From: Ziziphus jujuba
Lineage: Eukaryota > Streptophyta > Magnoliopsida > Rosales > Rhamnaceae
Assembly (NCBI RefSeq): GCF_031755915.1
Contig: NC_083386.1
Location: 21,623,001 to 21,687,000 of the forward strand
Reading direction: 5' to 3'
Length of the DNA: 64,000 bases
The translations under genes and the position numbers were made by a program. Shown in pieces: positions 62,801-64,000 of this stretch. The first letter of the stretch is position 1, and every line of letters begins with the position of its first letter. The notes beneath the pieces were generated by a model, which was not told where the DNA came from, ran no database searches, and saw nothing but the letters and a program-made list of their open reading frames with translations.

Positions 62801-64000
62801 TCATTCACTAGTTGAGGGAACTCCTGCTCCATCATCACCAGAACTGGGTGCTGTTTCAGGTCTAATCTCTTCTAGTTGCTGAAGAACCTGTTGGACTTCT
62901 GGTCTTGCTGATGGTGAAGGATCAACACAATGCAAAGCCAGTTTTAGCGTGTTTAGTAATTCATCGCCTATACTTGATGCATCCCTCATCAACTCCACGT
63001 CGAAAACTTCGTTCGTCCACTCTTCTTTAACAATGGAAGCAACCCACTGAGGCAAATCCACACCGTTCATCGCCTCACCAGGAGATTTCCCTGTCAGCAG
63101 CTCCAATATGATGACCCCAAGGCTGTAAACATCTGTTTTTGTGCTGGCCTTTTTCAACTTTGAGAGCTCCGGTGCACGGTAACCCAGTGCTCCAGCAGTT
63201 GCTATCACATTAGAATTGGCTGCAGCAGTCATCAGCCTGGAGAGACCAAAATCTGCAATTCTAGCATTTGTATGTTCATCAAGAAGGATATTGCTTGATG
63301 TGAGATTTCCATGTATGATGTTCTCATTAGAATGGAGGTAGAATAAGCCCCTAGTCATTCCCTGAGCTATTCGCATTCTTGTTGGCCAAGCGATTGGAGT
63401 GTCAGGTCCTCGAGCTGAAGAAAAATGGAAAAATAAAAAAAGTTATTAGCTTTTCACTACATACAAATGTAGAGAGTATGAAATACATTTACAAGGGACT
63501 TTTTATGCATTGTGCTTACCATGGAGAAATGCTGCGAGACTCCCTTTTGGCATGTAATCGAAAACAAGCAGTTTCTCTCCTTTAGGACCCATGTAATAGG
63601 CTCTCAAAGCAAGAAGGTTTGGGTGTCTGATTTTGCCTAGCATATTGACTTCTGTCTCGAATTCCCTTTGGCTTTTAGTGATTTTTTCTCTCAGTCTCTT
63701 CACTGCAACTTGATGTCCATCTTCTAGTGTGGCTTTATATACAGTTCCATAAGTGCTTTTCCCCATAATCTCAGCTGTTGCACACAAAAGATCATCTGCT
63801 GTGAAGACGATTGGTCCATCAAAATGGACTAGTTTTCCTCCAGCCTCTCCACCTGATTCTACTTCACCAGCAACTGGCGGAACCCCCTTTTCGGTCCTTG
63901 CAGTAGCGGCTCCTCCTCTTCCGGCGGTCTGACCATTCTTTGAATTTGATGAAGTTCTTTTTCTTAACAAGCACCATAACAATATGCAACAAATTACAAG
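62801..64000 (-). CDS. IMK2: LRR receptor-like kinase, IMK2 type, kinase half (runs off the right edge)
   Basis: C-terminal 364 residues of a plasma-membrane LRR receptor kinase close to INFLORESCENCE MERISTEM RECEPTOR-LIKE KINASE 2. Exons are 64000-63520 (continuing past the edge) and 63414-62801; the junction is GT-AG (HG/A split codon). The visible protein opens at the end of the transmembrane helix ([14 protein letters not shown]). It then has the [18 protein letters not shown] juxtamembrane block, a glycine loop with one change ([11 protein letters not shown]), the VAVKR lysine and an intact DFG (IADFGLSR) and APE. The catalytic loop reads [10 protein letters not shown], with HGN in place of HRD, so the catalytic aspartate is missing, as in the probably inactive IMK2 group. 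The extracellular LRRs and signal peptide lie outside the window. It is convergent with SNX2. Confidence 0.9.

Overview
The window is nuclear DNA from a flowering plant, most likely a eudicot. It has AT-rich intergenic DNA full of (TA)n and (GA)n microsatellites and Ty1/copia and Ty3/gypsy retrotransposon debris. The genes have GT-AG introns, and all recognisable families are plant families: CLASSY, DREB2, CHX, laccase, SNX2 and an LRR receptor kinase. The retrotransposon families look like those of woody Rosales, but that is an impression and not a demonstrated placement.

Layout, left to right. 1-1587: flank with no recognised gene. 1588-8948 (minus): a complete five-exon CLASSY1/2-type SNF2 chromatin remodeller gene, including a 52-bp first coding exon; its 5' leader and a CT-rich promoter extend to about 10.4 kb. 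10.4-14.5 kb: intergenic, with a 225-bp tandem duplication. 15138-16346 (minus): an intronless-CDS DREB2A-type AP2/ERF transcription factor with an intron in its 5' leader and a promoter carrying a TATA box, a perfect heat-shock element and several ABRE/G-box motifs. 17.5-24.8 kb: intergenic, with dispersed repeats and LTR-like sequence. 24848-28163 (plus): a three-exon CHX-family cation/H+ antiporter.

28.4-42.6 kb is a retrotransposon cluster. It holds a truncated minus-strand copia end, degenerate copia-like repeats and a sharply delimited 3.4-kb solo LTR flanked by a short target duplication. It also holds a decayed plus-strand copia element with 5' LTR, primer binding site, gag, zinc knuckle, protease and a partial integrase, and a gypsy-like LTR plus leader. 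43661-46665 (minus): a six-exon laccase of the LAC5/LAC12 type. 46.7-57.9 kb: intergenic, containing two large foldback elements (about 0.8 and 1.15 kb), a 5'-truncated LINE tail and several tandem duplications. 58246-61904 (plus): a five-exon sorting nexin 2 gene whose third intron carries three separate short tandem duplications. 62801-64000 (minus): the kinase half of an IMK2-type, probably inactive LRR receptor kinase that runs off the right edge.

The genes are ordinary, independently transcribed plant genes with no operon-like relationship. CLSY acts in RNA-directed DNA methylation, DREB2 in drought and heat responses, CHX in cation homeostasis, laccase in lignin or phenolic oxidation, SNX2 in endosomal sorting and IMK2 in meristem signalling. 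I did not find a convincing new biological system. The most interesting items are a duplicated segment next to the DREB2 degron region, the DREB2 promoter architecture, the two giant foldbacks as possible small-RNA sources, the solo LTR, and the cluster of micro-duplications in the SNX2 intron.
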